From the NCBI GenBank assembly GCA_904066235.2, contig CAJFCV020000001.1, forward strand, positions 4,464,001 through 4,528,000: DNA of 64,000 nt, read 5' to 3'. The position numbers and the translations under genes are program-made. Every line of letters starts with the position of its first letter. The first letter of the stretch is position 1. This document shows positions 11,685 to 22,686 of the stretch, piece after piece. The DNA comes from Bursaphelenchus xylophilus. Taxonomy: Eukaryota > Nematoda > Chromadorea > Rhabditida > Aphelenchoididae. Under the pieces are notes generated by a model. It was not told the origin of the DNA. It saw nothing but the letters and a program-made list of their open reading frames with translations, and searched no databases.

Positions 11685-12062
11685 TTTGCCGAGAAATTTT
11701 CAATCTTGCCTTCTTTTCTGAGGATCTGGATTATTCTGAACCAAGAATAAGTTACGCAATATAATATATGATTGACGTCATTTATGAGTCATATCACGAC
11801 GATTCTGACGCTGGTTGCGATTTAACGATCAGTGAAGGGTTGCAGGTGATATTTGGTCTTTTGCAAGTCGTTGATGACATATTCAGTTCCTTATTTCAGG
11901 TCGGGGTCTGATTGGCTCTCGTTGAGCATGTTTTACGGACGTTTTATCGAAACTTCCCACAAAAATCCCAAACCTTGAGCAAATAAACGGCTTCTTGGCT
12001 TGACGACGGCTGATACTTTCAAGTGAACGGTCGCCAGATACATTACGCGAGAATACAATATA

Positions 12063-13140
12063 TGAGGGTCAATCCCTTAAGTTTTAAAGCAAAATTATCC
12101 GATGGGATTCACTACCATGTTTATTATACACACACACAATTTATTTAGTAGAATAGATCACCCAATCTAAAACTAAGAAAGAATCCATCTGACTTCCATT
12201 CTCTTCTTGATCATTCATCTTTTCCAGTGGGCGTGTACACGTTGAAGCCTTTGACACAAGCGCGTCCTTCCTGTCTTTTATACAGAAGAGCCAAGACGGT
12301 CCGATCTTCTTTCTACATATTTAGAATTATTTTTTTGGATATTGGCTTGAGTGTGATGTTGTTGATAAAAGATTTTTTGTTAGAATTGACCAAATTTGAA
12401 ATGTTTTCGCTTCGGGAGTTGTAAAAGATTTTTTTGGAAAATTTAAAATGTTTTCGCTTCCGGACAAGGGAAAAACGAATTAAAATTTTTGTTTGTGAAA
12501 ATATAAATATGGCAAGAGGGGATCAAGACAAGTTGTTTTTTTGAAAACATGTTCATTTTTTCTGATTCCTTTTTTCCTTAAGTAGTAGTGTTAAAAAGTA
12601 ATTTTTTGAAATTTTTCCAAAAGTATTCGATTTGGGGGTTTTTAGTGGTGCTGATTTCAAATTTTTGATGACTGCCCTCCAGTCACCCCAAAACGACCGA
12701 ACGTGGAATAAACTTTTTTTGTTGGGAAGATCTTTTCATGATGATAAAATAAAACGACATCATCCGTGTGGTTTTAATGGGGTTCTGCCTCGAGGAGCAT
12801 TGCGATTTGGGTATTGCGACACTACGGTCGCACGATTGAGCCATTCGTCTCTGGCGATGTCGACGTTCCTTCGCAGAGGCATTTCCTCTATTCTGAGGAT
12901 CTGGATTATATTCAACCCTTCCCTTCACTGCAGATAACTTGGATGAAATGTTCCAATTTCGGCAAGGCACGGAGGAGGGAGTTCCATCCATAATGACCTC
13001 CTTCTAGACAAGGATGAGGTCGGCGTGTTCGGCATGACCAAACATTTTAGTACAATTTTCCGTGAAAAATCAAGACGAATCGGTTACGTAATACATCAGC
13101 TATGTTATACCTGGCGCATATAATGGTGATTCCATTACGC
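12063..13140 (-). mobile_element. Decayed MULE-like transposon, copy 2
   Basis: This is a shorter, more degraded relative of 10057-11750 in the same orientation. It repeats the GGGTCAATCCCTTAAG end at 12065 and the transposase-like region near 12830-13140. No long frame survives on the minus strand. It may be a tandem duplicate of copy 1 or an independent insertion. Confidence 0.45.
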
Positions 13141-13179
13141 CAGGTGGCGGCTTGTTCGTTAACGATTGCCACATGGCAA

Positions 13180-13341
13180 CAGTTAAGTTAGTGTTCTTAT
13201 GGATATATTTATTTATTCAAACGTAACCTTACAATAATAAGAATTAATGAGGAGACCAAAATGGAGAGTACAATCTCATTCTAAAGAAGATAAAAAACCT
13301 GAAACAGGGACCTCGCGGCCCTCTCTTCAATACTGCCCGAT
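13180..13341 (+). repeat. 162-bp direct repeat, left copy
   Basis: It begins CAGTTAAGTTAGTGTTCTTA and ends CTACTGCCCGAT-like (CAATACTGCCCGAT). It is about 97% identical by eye to 14696-14858, in the same orientation. The pair encloses a foldback and looks like the terminal repeats of a composite or small LTR-like element. It lacks TG...CA ends. Confidence 0.85.
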
Positions 13342-13748
13342 CGGTCCTTTCGGACCCCTCTTTTGAATTTTTGGACGGCGCGCTTCCCTTGCCTGATCTG
13401 GGAGGATCTTACACCTCCGGCCTTTTTTGGAAGAACCGTCCCGGTTCACTGCGGGGGTGTGGGAGGTTTACTCCTCATCGGGCCCTAATTCAGGGTATAA
13501 GGTAGAAACATATATGGTTTCAGCTGAAAATGGCTGCTTGCGCAACACCCGGGGCGATCCGGGAGCCAATGTGGCTCCGACGAACCCGGTCAGTTGCACC
13601 AAAAGCGCGATTAGCGGCTGGCCGACGCGCGGCTCCATCTTTGTTGTCATCGCGCTTTTATGCGCGGGGAAATTCCCGTAGCGGGTCTCAACTGAAAAGG
13701 TCTCGTCGGTGATTTGGGATATCACCGCAAGACATTTTTTGTTGTGGT
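13342..13748. other. GC-rich internal segment of the composite element
   Basis: This is unusually GC-rich for the region. It contains two short overlapping frames on opposite strands, neither with a recognisable domain. It lies between the left direct repeat and the left foldback arm and is treated as part of the mobile composite. Confidence 0.4.
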
Positions 13749-13974
13749 GGTAGCAGCGAGACCGCGGGTCAGGTAGATTCCCTTCACAAGGGAATGGACT
13801 TTATGTGTAAATCGATTTTGGCTTGGGACCTAGTCAGATCGAAAGGTGTGTGGTAGTCGGTTATTCACTTGGGGGGGAATCTCTGCGCGGGGCTTCAAAG
13901 CCGAGAAAATCGGCTTCAAAGTTTGGACGAAAATCAAAGGATAGGGATCCCAGAAAAGGAGCGATAAAAAGTGT

Positions 13975-14041
13975 GAAGCAGTGGCCGAGTGGTCAGTGCG
14001 CTCGCTTTTTGCGCAAAAGGTTGCAGGTTCGAATCTTTCCA
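13975..14041 (+). pseudogene. tRNA-like sequence, left foldback arm
   Basis: It contains an A-box-like TGGCCGAGTGG and a B-box-like GGTTCGAATC at tRNA spacing. The 5' heptamer GAAGCAG is not matched at the 3' end here (TTTCC), and the anticodon arm is abnormal (CTTTT-TGCGC-AAAAG). It is probably a tRNA-derived pol III promoter module rather than a tRNA gene. Confidence 0.6.
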
Positions 14042-14299
14042 AGCTCAATAATCATTTATCGTTTTTACTTTTGCTTTCTTCGTGCTAATCCGGCTGTACA
14101 TTTAAAAAAAAGTTAACATAATGGAAAGTTGTTTTTGAATACATCAGGTTGATGGTGTGCCCTGCGCTCTAAAACTGTAAAGGGAAGGTGCAAAGCTGTT
14201 GAAAATGGAAAAGTTCCGTTTAAAATATACTTCTTGCATCGATAATCGAGTTCAGGGGAAAAAATTAATAGAAGTTTTTGTCTAAAAAAGTTAAGAATG

Positions 14300-14366
14300 G
14301 AAGCAGATTCGAACTTGCGACCTTTTGCGCAAAAAGCGAGCGCACTGACCACTCGGCGACTGCTTC
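14300..14366 (-). pseudogene. tRNA-like sequence, right foldback arm
   Basis: This is the mirrored partner of 13975-14041 and is better preserved: the 5' GAAGCAG pairs perfectly with the 3' CTGCTTC as a 7-bp acceptor stem. The A-box is CGCCGAGTGG-like and the B-box is GTTCGAATC. The anticodon arm is still not canonical, so decoding function is doubtful. Confidence 0.6.
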
Positions 14367-14695
14367 ACACTTTTTATCGCTCCTTTTCCGGGATCCTTAT
14401 CCTTTGACTTTCGTCCAAACTTTGAAGCCGATTTTCTCGACTTTGAAGCCCCGCGCAGAGATTTCCCCCCAAGTGAATAATCGACTACCACACACCTTTC
14501 GATCTGACTAGGTCCCAAGCCAAAATCGATTTACACATAAAGTCCATTCCCTTGTCAGCAGAGTACCGTCAGACGGGCTCGTGGTCAAAAGGGGTGATAG
14601 CGAGGATATTCGCCACTCTGACTGACCGCATGCGCCACGGAAATCCTGATTCCGTGAGGGATACTCCTCTACCTGACCCGCGGTCTCGCTGCTAC

Positions 14696-14858
14696 CAGTT
14701 AAGTTAGTGTTCTTATAGATATATTTATTTATTCAAACGTAACCTTACAATAATAAGAATTAATGGGGAGACCAAAAATGGAGAGTACAATCTCATTCTA
14801 AAGAAGATAAAAGACCTGAAACAGGGACCTCGCGTCCCTCTCTTCACTACTGCCCGAT
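14696..14858 (+). repeat. 162-bp direct repeat, right copy
   Basis: Partner of 13180-13341, with one extra base in an A run and a few substitutions. It abuts the right foldback arm directly. Confidence 0.85.
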
Positions 14859-15879
14859 TTGCCAGCATAGTCTGTATTTGAAGCACTCTTCAATTGTGAG
14901 CATTATGGATGCTACTTCCGAAATAACACTAGCGATGTACATTACGAGCATTATGCTTGCTCTAGTATCCATACATTCTACGAAACAGATAACCAAACTT
15001 TCTTTGAAGTTTGTGTCGTTTCGTTGTGTTTGAGACATATTGACGGGAAGCATTCTATTCTAACTGTTATTAACATGCGTGAAAGTTGTTTTCACTTCCA
15101 AAAACGCCTGTTTTAATCCCAAATTTGTTGACATTCCTGCGGACGGCAACCCTCTCCCGCCTCCTTTCGGCACTTCGCCCACCCAGTATCGGTTGAATTC
15201 AAACAAAATGTCAAAACGGATTTCTTCTGGGGTTTTTTAACCGAAAAGTATTTTTTTGGAATCATTTTATTTTTTGTCATTTGCGACACTTCGTTTCGAC
15301 GGAACTAAAAGGTGGGCGGGAGACATTTTTCTACAATATTTAGGTTGCCGTGCTGCGTAACCACAAAAAACGAGGCAGACGAAAAAGGATTATTATTCCA
15401 TATTCTAGATTAAATGTAATAGACAATTGCCCATGTCCCAGATATTTTTTTTATATTTTAAACCACTATTGTAACACATAGTAATCGCACCTTTTTGCTG
15501 GCTTTACTTTATGTTTGTTATTTCTTTATCATATCATACAATTTTAATTATTATATTGTAGTATATGTGAGTTTATAAAAAAATATATTATTATTATTGA
15601 TATATATGTATATGTATTATATCAAAAAATTAATCGAGAGTATCGGCAAGGCCTAGCTAAATATATAATGTAAAATAAGAAAAGTATTATATATTATAGT
15701 TTATGTACATATATACATGGTGAAATATTTGACCATTAAAGCAAGCAAACAAGTTACTATAAAAGAAAATAAAGGTCCCGCAGAGCCATAAAAAATTAAG
15801 GAATACCTCTAGCGAGGAAGTTGCGATTAATTTAATGATAAATTTTATATACCGACACAAGCTGGCCGGTGTCCGTCGC
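14859..15879. other. Intergenic AT-rich stretch, no supported gene
   Basis: A minus-strand frame at 14847-15053 has hydrophobic residues but no recognised family. A weak inverted similarity (TCTCCCGCC near 15150 and GGCGGGAGA near 15316) may be an old MITE. Positions 15400-15730 are very AT-rich with ATATAT runs. Confidence 0.35.
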
Positions 15880-16236
15880 TCAAAAAGTGGCGATGGAAAA
15901 GCGGAAACGAAAAGGGCGGGAGCAATCCAGAAAAGTTGCGCCTTTGTCGTTTTCAAATGTCCAAGGCCCGCGGAGAGCCGGATGCTCCAAAGGCCGCGAC
16001 GAAACCACAGGCCGACTAAACTGACGCCACAGAAACAATGAGAAATAAAAAATGTGTTTATCGCGGCCTGGATCATTTAGAGGACCTGAAGAAAACGCAA
16101 ATCTAAACGGAAAATTTTTGGAAACAGATGTTCCAACAAAGACATGGTGATCTATGATAATGTTATCGATAGACACGACGTTGAGGTCGGCTTTAGGTAG
16201 CGGAAAAAGTAGTTCTTTAAGCGATGACAACTCCAT
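15880..16236 (-). CDS. Hypothetical 118-aa reading frame
   Basis: The frame is open from an ATG at 16236 to 15880. The first 50 residues (starting MELSSLKELLFPLPKADLN) look protein-like, but the rest is Arg/Phe-rich and may be non-coding. A sequence TTTTCTTCAG lies inside the frame at about 16090, so the real structure may be spliced. No domain is recognised. Confidence 0.2.
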   Translation of the reverse strand: MELSSLKELLFPLPKADLNVVSIDNIIIDHHVFVGTSVSKNFPFRFAFSSGPLNDPGRDKHIFYFSLFLWRQFSRPVVSSRPLEHPALRGPWTFENDKGATFLDCSRPFRFRFSIATF

Positions 16237-16409
16237 TGTTGAATGATTTGGAAAGCAAATGTAATTTTCTTGTTATTTACACTATGTATTTGCAACACAA
16301 TTTTGTAAAATATCCTGTATTTAATTTATAGAGCAAATAATATGCATTAATCTGTAAAAAGATAAAAGTTTGTGGTCACTGCGAACCCTTACATTAGGCT
16401 GTTTCTGGG

Positions 16410-16670
16410 CTATAATAAGAACCAATTGTAATTATCGTCCTTAAATCTATCGATGGATTCCTCGCCAATTTCATCCCTCTTTCCCTCTTTTTTTCTCGAA
16501 ATGTTGCATAAGAAACAGAATTTGAAAGCTGGTCCGAAATGATGACAATGGTTATTTAAACAAATTTGCATAGAATCTGTGTGTATTATGTCCAGAGCTA
16601 GTCGTAGATGCTCAACAAATCGAAAACCCATGGTTGGATTGTTTATTTGCGAGGCTACAACTCCTACCAA
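16410..16670 (-). CDS. Small cysteine-rich reading frame next to the aminopeptidase A stop
   Basis: A frame of about 86 codons ends at 16410. Its start reads like a secretion signal core (LVVLVGVVAS). The middle carries C-LNNH-C and C-FL-C spaced by a Phe-rich segment, followed by a charged tail. No ATG opens the signal-like part. The nearest ATG (16683) is out of frame and is followed by GTAGGA, so a small intron, a missed 5' exon or a one-base lesion must be invoked. An internal ATG gives about 73 aa without the signal. I do not recognise the family. Confidence 0.3.
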   Translation of the reverse strand: MVGVVASQINNPTMGFRFVEHLRLALDIIHTDSMQICLNNHCHHFGPAFKFCFLCNISRKKEGKRDEIGEESIDRFKDDNYNWFLL

Positions 16671-16692
16671 AACAACTAGTCATTTTACTTTT

Positions 16693-19600
16693 CTAGCCAC
16701 CCAAAACTTGTCTCAACCGGTCAATTTCGGGAGATAAGAAGTCGCCCTGCGGATGTTGTTCAACTCTTGTCCGATATTCGCTCAAGAATTTCTTGCCGTC
16801 TCCTTTTTTGATTCCTTGAGAATAGATGCCAACACGAAACTCCGGAGGCAAACTGGTACAGTGCACGACGTCTTTTTCGGGTCCGCAGTCTTTGACGAAT
16901 TGATCGAATAAGTGTTGAGTTGTATCGACCACACTTTCGACTCCGTTTTGTACAGCCTGTTGTAGAAGAGAAGGAGCGATGAATCTGAAGAACGGATAAT
17001 CAAAGGTGGGGCTGAATCAGAATTGAGAAATTTTGAATAATAAAAAAAACTTTTTTGTCCGATTTGTGGCAATTTACATCCAACAAACGACTTTCACGGC
17101 TTGTGAATGTTACGTTGAAAAACCTTGGCCATTTTTTCTGCTGATAAAAAAGTTACCTGTTCTCCGGCGTTGGTTTGAAATCAAACTTTTTGCTGATCAA
17201 TTCCAACAACTCTTTGTCGCCCTAAAAGTCAAGGCCTTATTAATAACAGAGTCCCTGCGGTCTAGAAAGCAAAAGACATACCAGATTAAGCAGATAATCA
17301 ACGAGTAGCGGCTCAACTTTGCCGTCATTTCCTTTTACAATGCCTGCGAAGCCAGACTCATCGTATTCTTTAAGGTACAAAAGTTGATTTTCGGGCAAAA
17401 GTTTGGCCGCGTTTTTATGCGCAGCGGCTCTTTGCTTGACCTTGTCGTCCAAATTGACGCTGGCAAAGGTTTTAAAATTACTGTTGAAGAGTAGGATGTC
17501 AGTTGAGTTCATAATAACCGGGTCGTTTCGGACATCTAATCTGCTCTCTTCAAGCTTGTCCAAGTTGTAGATGAATAATGGGACAAGCCAAGTGGTTTGG
17601 TCTTGGAATGGAATTTGCTTGATGACGTATTGATTTTGATCGTTTAGGCTAATTTCTACTGTGGGAATTCCTATTTGTCTCAAGTAGGGTTTCAAGTACT
17701 CTTCGGAGAAGTTGAAACCAAGGCCTTGAGTCTTCTTGAGCGCCTGAAATTAAATCAAAAATTTTGAAGGTTTCCCAGTACTGTCTAAAATTCCTGACAC
17801 TTTCCGAGAGCCCTTAAGAGTCTTTGTGATCTCAACAGAACGCGAGTTAAGACTGAAATAAGTCTTGTTGTGCTTTCACGCTGTCCACAAAATTACCTCG
17901 TCAAACGCCGCCGCCAATAATTCAGTGTCCGCGTTTCCAAAGCTATTCTCATTCAGATAGATGTGCAAGGCGTCGTAAAAGACTTCTTCGGACACCAAAT
18001 GCTTTACCGAAGCCAGTAAGGCTCCTCCAACGTCATAGGTCGTATCTGAAAAGCATTTAGGAATGCTATAACTTTAGGAGTAATATTTAAAGGTATATAT
18101 TAAACTGACGGTCAAAATGACTAATTTTGTCTTCAATGGGATGGTTTTCATACTCAGCTACCGATTTGGCTTCGCGATAATTTTGGAGAAATCCGATTAT
18201 CTGAATGTATATGTCCGAAATAAATCGTTGTTTCTTACAGAAGGGTATTTAAATTCCGGGATAAATCGGAATATTTCGGATTCGAAGAACGTCGCAAATG
18301 ATTCATGAAGATACTCAAGGCCCCAACGCTTGGCAGTGACCAAATCTCCGAACCTAAAAAGATTTCATACTGGTGTCATTTGAAATGACGTGCCATTGAT
18401 GTGAAGTTTCATGTCCAACAAGTATCAACCGCCCGTATTTTGAAGATGCGTCTTCATCAATCAATCCGGTTAAGCAACCGGCATAAATAATGAGTCCAAA
18501 GTTCTCCATAGCTCCACCCTCCGCCATACTGATCGTATCCAAGTGATCTATATGTTATCATACCATCATTATATATGTTATTATACCGTAGTTGTGTTTT
18601 GTGTATTTCTCACTTTACCTAATTTTTCCAATGGATACGGAATCCCAGTCAGGTTTTCCATGACGTCAATAATGTTGGCTGCAACTTCCGCGGTCTCTTG
18701 AATAAATCCAGCTGATTGTTTTTTCGCGTAAGTTCTAACCTGGAAAAGAAAAAGTTTTGCGTTTTCCAGCGTTGCAAATGCGCTTACACGGTTTTCAAAG
18801 CTATGTACTTTACCGTGTCCGGATCAGGATAAGACCTGCTAGAAGGAAGTAATCCAGATCGGGGAAAGAGCACCTTGCGGCCAGACGCTTCGCGGATAAG
18901 CTCACAAAGCCGTTTCTTGATGAAGTGTGGATTTTTTTCTTCGTGAAGTTATTTTAAAATTTGATTGAAAAAACTTCATATTATAATTGTTACATTTTTA
19001 CACCTAAGCGTAAAATTAGAACTACATGAAAATAAGTCGTAATGTTCAAAATAAGCCCTTAGCAAAACCTAGACTATAAAACAAGGGCTGTCTTTGAGAA
19101 GTTGTAAAAATTGCTACCGTTACATTACTACTTGCAATTTTTTCATTGGCTACAACACCCTTCGCCAGTGAAGTGTCTCGTCGCAAGGTACCCGACACTC
19201 ATCCAAATGTGCCTAAAGGCAATATAAAAAAAAGACACGGGAATTTTTTCCAAGTGAGGATCAATTACTGAGGCCAGACATGTTTGACGTCTTGAAAGTC
19301 AATCCCTAAATCTCTTCCAATATCTTACGAGCCTACATCTCAGGGCGACCCAGCTCTTCAGGACTATCTCTGACGTCACCTATCCTTACCACAACTCCCC
19401 GTTTTGATTTCGTCGAACTCTCAACAAAATCACCCACTCCAACAGCAAACAGATACACCGGCATCTTCACCGTCGTCGTGAACTCTGTGATTGTTTGTTT
19501 GCTAAATAAAAACAGCACAATTTCATTATATGAAATATTGACTCTTACCCAAAATCCCTTTGACTCTCGATTTCCCCATTGCTCAGGGCCTGTGAGCCCT

Positions 19601-20807
19601 TCGGATGGTATACCGTAAACTTGAAGGTCGATTTGAAGAATGGATCGTCAAAGCATGGGAAAACTTTTCGAGCGTCGATCTCCTCTAATAATGTCGCAAC
19701 CAACGCGCTAAAATTCACCGGTTTCAACATAAGTTTTGATGATAAAAGTCTCACGTTTTCTTCCCGTCTTTTTCAACGTAGTCGACATGATAAAAGGCGT
19801 GAAAACTATTGTCCAAATGTCCGTTGAATTTAAAGGACAATGTAAAGTTTTTTGAGACCGGAAGAGTTTCTTTTGTATTTATCTTCAGATGGTTACCCGC
19901 AGTTGTTTCTTGGCTTGTGATCGTGTAACTGACACTGTCGTCAGACAAACGAGTAGCCGAGATATTGACAGCAGAGTTCAGTTCAATCTGATTGGTTGCA
20001 TTTAGCACGGAGAATGTGATATCCACCGATCCAGTAAACGTATTCAGCTTTTCTAAATCGATTGGTTTTGGATCCCATGTACAGGGGAAGTATTTACTTC
20101 AAGTGCAACGCACAGATTCTGATGAAACTCGCCACAAATTTAGATCTCTCTTTCAGAAGATATATGCTGCTCTCCTGGCTTGCAGAAATGATTTTTTATC
20201 GAAAGTTGGCTAAACTGTGACATTCTTTTGCGAATTTTGGCATGAAAAGTCTAACACTATTTATACTGTAGAAGGTAATGTTTTCACAAAAAATAATTTT
20301 TTTCCGCGCAAAATTAGTGAAGGTATGACCAAAAGTTGTTTTTATCTGTGACCGTCCTCCGCATTCTGCGTGCTCTCTCGGCCGCAAAAATCGTTCAATT
20401 TCTCGGCTGTCACTGTAAAGCGCAACCTAAAGCTTTCAGGAATTGATATTATATGGCCTATGTCTCATGCATGTGCAAAACGTTTGAAAAATCTGGGCGT
20501 CGCATCTGGAAGCTCTTGTAGGTTCTGTCTATAACAGTGCATTTTTACCTGGAGGAAATTCATAACCGTAGTACGCGAAAGTGGGGTCAAGTGTGAGATT
20601 ATAGTGATGAACTTCTACAGTATGAGGCAAACAGTCATTCGTTTCGACGGGACCTAGTTGGTGTGTCCGTGAAGTTCGCGGTGCTGTAATTCATCAAAAT
20701 TATTGCCATCTCTCCAAATATGACATGAACTGAACGCATATAAGCTTACGTCGGATACTTATTCCACACAGACACAGGAGCGGGAAGATCAGAAGAAACC
20801 TCAGCAT
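16693..20807 (-). CDS. M1 family zinc aminopeptidase A (secreted)
   Basis: Gluzincin aminopeptidase that removes N-terminal residues from peptides; the signal peptide (MLRFLLIFPLLCLCGIS) predicts secretion. Thirteen exons in transcript order: 20750-20807, 20549-20683, 19755-20052, 19549-19707, 19390-19501, 18619-18739, 18394-18547, 18239-18353, 18110-18200, 17897-18045, 17282-17743, 17157-17221 and 16693-17011. They encode 745 aa. GAMEN is at 306-310 and HETSH at 340-344, with the third zinc ligand Glu 363 in YLHESFA. The C-terminal half matches an ERAP1_C-type domain. The intron after exon 7 starts with GC instead of GT (ATG|GCACGT). Paralogous to B and C, with matching exon lengths. At 745 aa it is shorter than typical ~900-aa family members, as are its paralogues. 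Confidence 0.9.
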
Positions 20808-21237
20808 GGCTCACACAACAAAACGTATTGAAGGTAATACTTGAGGAGTCTGCAGTTTATAACAACTCTAACGTTAACGTTGTCAATTAGATTTGGAATA
20901 TGTGTTCAAAGGGGCGATAGGTCACGATCTAGTTTGCTTTGACATTTCATTAGTAATTTATATTATATTGTCTTTTAAACCTTGTCAACCTTGCGTTTAA
21001 TCACATATGATATTTACATGGTTTTTTTTGAAGTCTTACCGTTGAAATTCAAAGTGTGCCGCCCGATATTAATGTTTACTTTTCATGGCCTTTCTACATC
21101 GGCAACAAAAGATGTTGGCGCTTTTTTTGCATTAGCGTTTTCATAAAGTGCATGGACACTTGTTTAACGATTTATTTTTAAAATCAAAAAAAAATGTTTT
21201 TACTGGCAGCTATTGTAACTATTACTTTTAATAAATA
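20808..21237. other. Intergenic region between aminopeptidase A and the glycosyltransferase
   Basis: This is AT-rich. It holds the 5' flank of aminopeptidase A and the 3' flank of the GT31 gene. No further feature is recognised. Confidence 0.5.
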
Positions 21238-22531
21238 TTACGACACTTTCTTCACTGGTGGATCCAATTTGGGGCATTTAATTTCCCGAATCTCCTTGAG
21301 CCATCGCTCCACCTGTGACCTGTTTTTCGTATTATGCAACGCAATTGGCCATGGTATCCTATCGTCTTTAGAGCATTTGGCATGGTCTATTTCCCGGGGA
21401 TTCGAACAAATCCCACTCCAATTATGCAACGGGATGGTCGTGTTTCGACGAACGATTCCGGTGATAAAACAGTCGTCCATGTGGACTAGATTCACATTCT
21501 TCATGGTCTCGGTGATGCTTTTGATTGCGTTGTTGGTGGTCAGCAGAAAGTACCCGAAGCAGTAGTCGGGCCAACGGTTTTCAGAGAACTCGGCGCGGTC
21601 GATGTACCTGGAAACGAAAAATTTTTTAAATAAATTGAAAATTACACTCTTTTTAAGTCGCGCTTTGCAGAAATCTTCTCATTTCTTAAGGCTTGAGATT
21701 TTTTTTTAATTTCGCAAAAGCGCGCTCCATATAATTTTTGCTTTTTTGAAATAAATTCCTAGCTTTTTTTGCCATAAAAATATTCGAAAATCGCTCCCGT
21801 GAACAATGAACTTACCATCGACTATTCTTATTCCGAATTGGCCAAAACCCATGCATTCGATGACACAAAAAATACTGGGTTTGATTCGCGGTCAGCCCAT
21901 CAAAATCAGCATCAATCCAATCAAAAAGTCGCCCAAAATCAGCAGTGACGTCATCGTCCATTTTCACAAAATATTTGACGTTCGGACAATTCCTCAGATG
22001 GTATTCGTGCATGCTGTACCATTTCACAAAGTTCTCGCGATATGTGTCAACATGGTCGTAGTACACGATGTCACCGTAGGCCATCATCTCGGGGACAAGG
22101 AGTTTCAGATCCAGATCATCCGTTTTGCCGACGAAAAAACGGAAAAGAACGGAGCGATTCGTCTAAAAAATTTGTTTTATAATGAAGCCGTTGAAGCGTA
22201 CCGTTGTGCTGATAACTTCCCTGATTGCCTTCCTCCGATGAAACGAGCCAAGATCAGTCATCGTCATCGTATACACGACCATTTCCACTCCATTACACTC
22301 GCTTCTATTCTGTGGTGCACTCATATTATAGCTAAATTCGGTTGTGCCAATTTTGAGATTAACTTTTTCCATTTCCAACAATTTCTCGAATTCTCCGATG
22401 GTAAGATTTTGAGGGACATAATCGATGTTGTAGAGAGTGCGGTGGTTCTTGAGATGGTCGTGGAGAAGGAGAACGGTGAGGAGGACAATGACTAAAGTAA
22501 AAAAATCAGACAGAAAAGGAGATTTGTTCAT
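21238..22531 (-). CDS. GT31 beta-1,3-glycosyltransferase (Galactosyl_T family)
   Basis: Type II Golgi membrane enzyme expected to transfer galactose or N-acetyl-hexosamine in beta-1,3 linkage to glycans. Exons are 22202-22531, 21816-22162 and 21607-21238 (330, 347 and 370 nt), giving 348 aa. A single TM anchor lies near residues 9-25 (FFTLVIVLLTVLLL). FVGKTDD, YGDIVYYDHVDTY and the metal-binding KMDDDV (DDD at 179-181) follow. WPDYCFGYFLLTT and MDDCFITG stand for the usual YC-G and EDV-G blocks; the last shows M-D-D rather than E-D-V. The exact acceptor cannot be told from sequence. It lies between aminopeptidases A and B and is not obviously related to them in function. Confidence 0.85.
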
Positions 22532-22686
22532 AAGTTTTTGAATTCGAAATTTTCAAAAAAAAATCAGAAAAAAGTAAAAATTTTTTGACAGCTTCCGATC
22601 AAAAAAGCTGGTTAGTCCCTGGAAAATGCTAGCTGGGAATCCCGTACACCCTAGCAAATAAATAGTATGTAATCTTTAACTAACAT

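Larger units (their letters stand above)
10057..11750 (-). mobile_element. Decayed MULE-like transposon, copy 1
   Basis: The segment shares order and sequence with 12063-13140: both carry the end word GGGTCAATCCCTTAAG followed by ATCCGATG, and both carry a region around CATTCRTCTCTGGCGATGT. The minus-strand frame at 11684-11409 contains NCVKGVHNGWNSLHR, which resembles the N-x-V-E-G-x-H element near the C-terminus of nematode MULE-type transposases. Downstream minus-strand frames continue the presumed product. Terminal repeats and a target duplication were not found, so the class is inferred and the limits are approximate. Confidence 0.45.
13749..14696. mobile_element. Foldback (inverted-repeat) element with tRNA-like sequence in each arm
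   Basis: GGTAGCAGCGAGACCGCGGG at 13749 is mirrored at 14696. The inverted similarity covers 13749-14043 and 14291-14571 plus 14669-14696, with a 97-bp insertion (14572-14668) only in the right arm and a loop of about 250 bp. Each arm carries a tRNA-like sequence reading toward the loop. No transposase is encoded. Confidence 0.85.

Noticed and set aside
13427..13725. Overlapping frames on both strands in the GC-rich part of the composite element
   Set aside because: Low stop density from high GC explains them; no retroviral, protease or transposase motif is visible.
15140..15330. Possible MITE with TCTCCCGCC ends
   Set aside because: The inverted match is only about 10-15 bp and no target duplication was seen.
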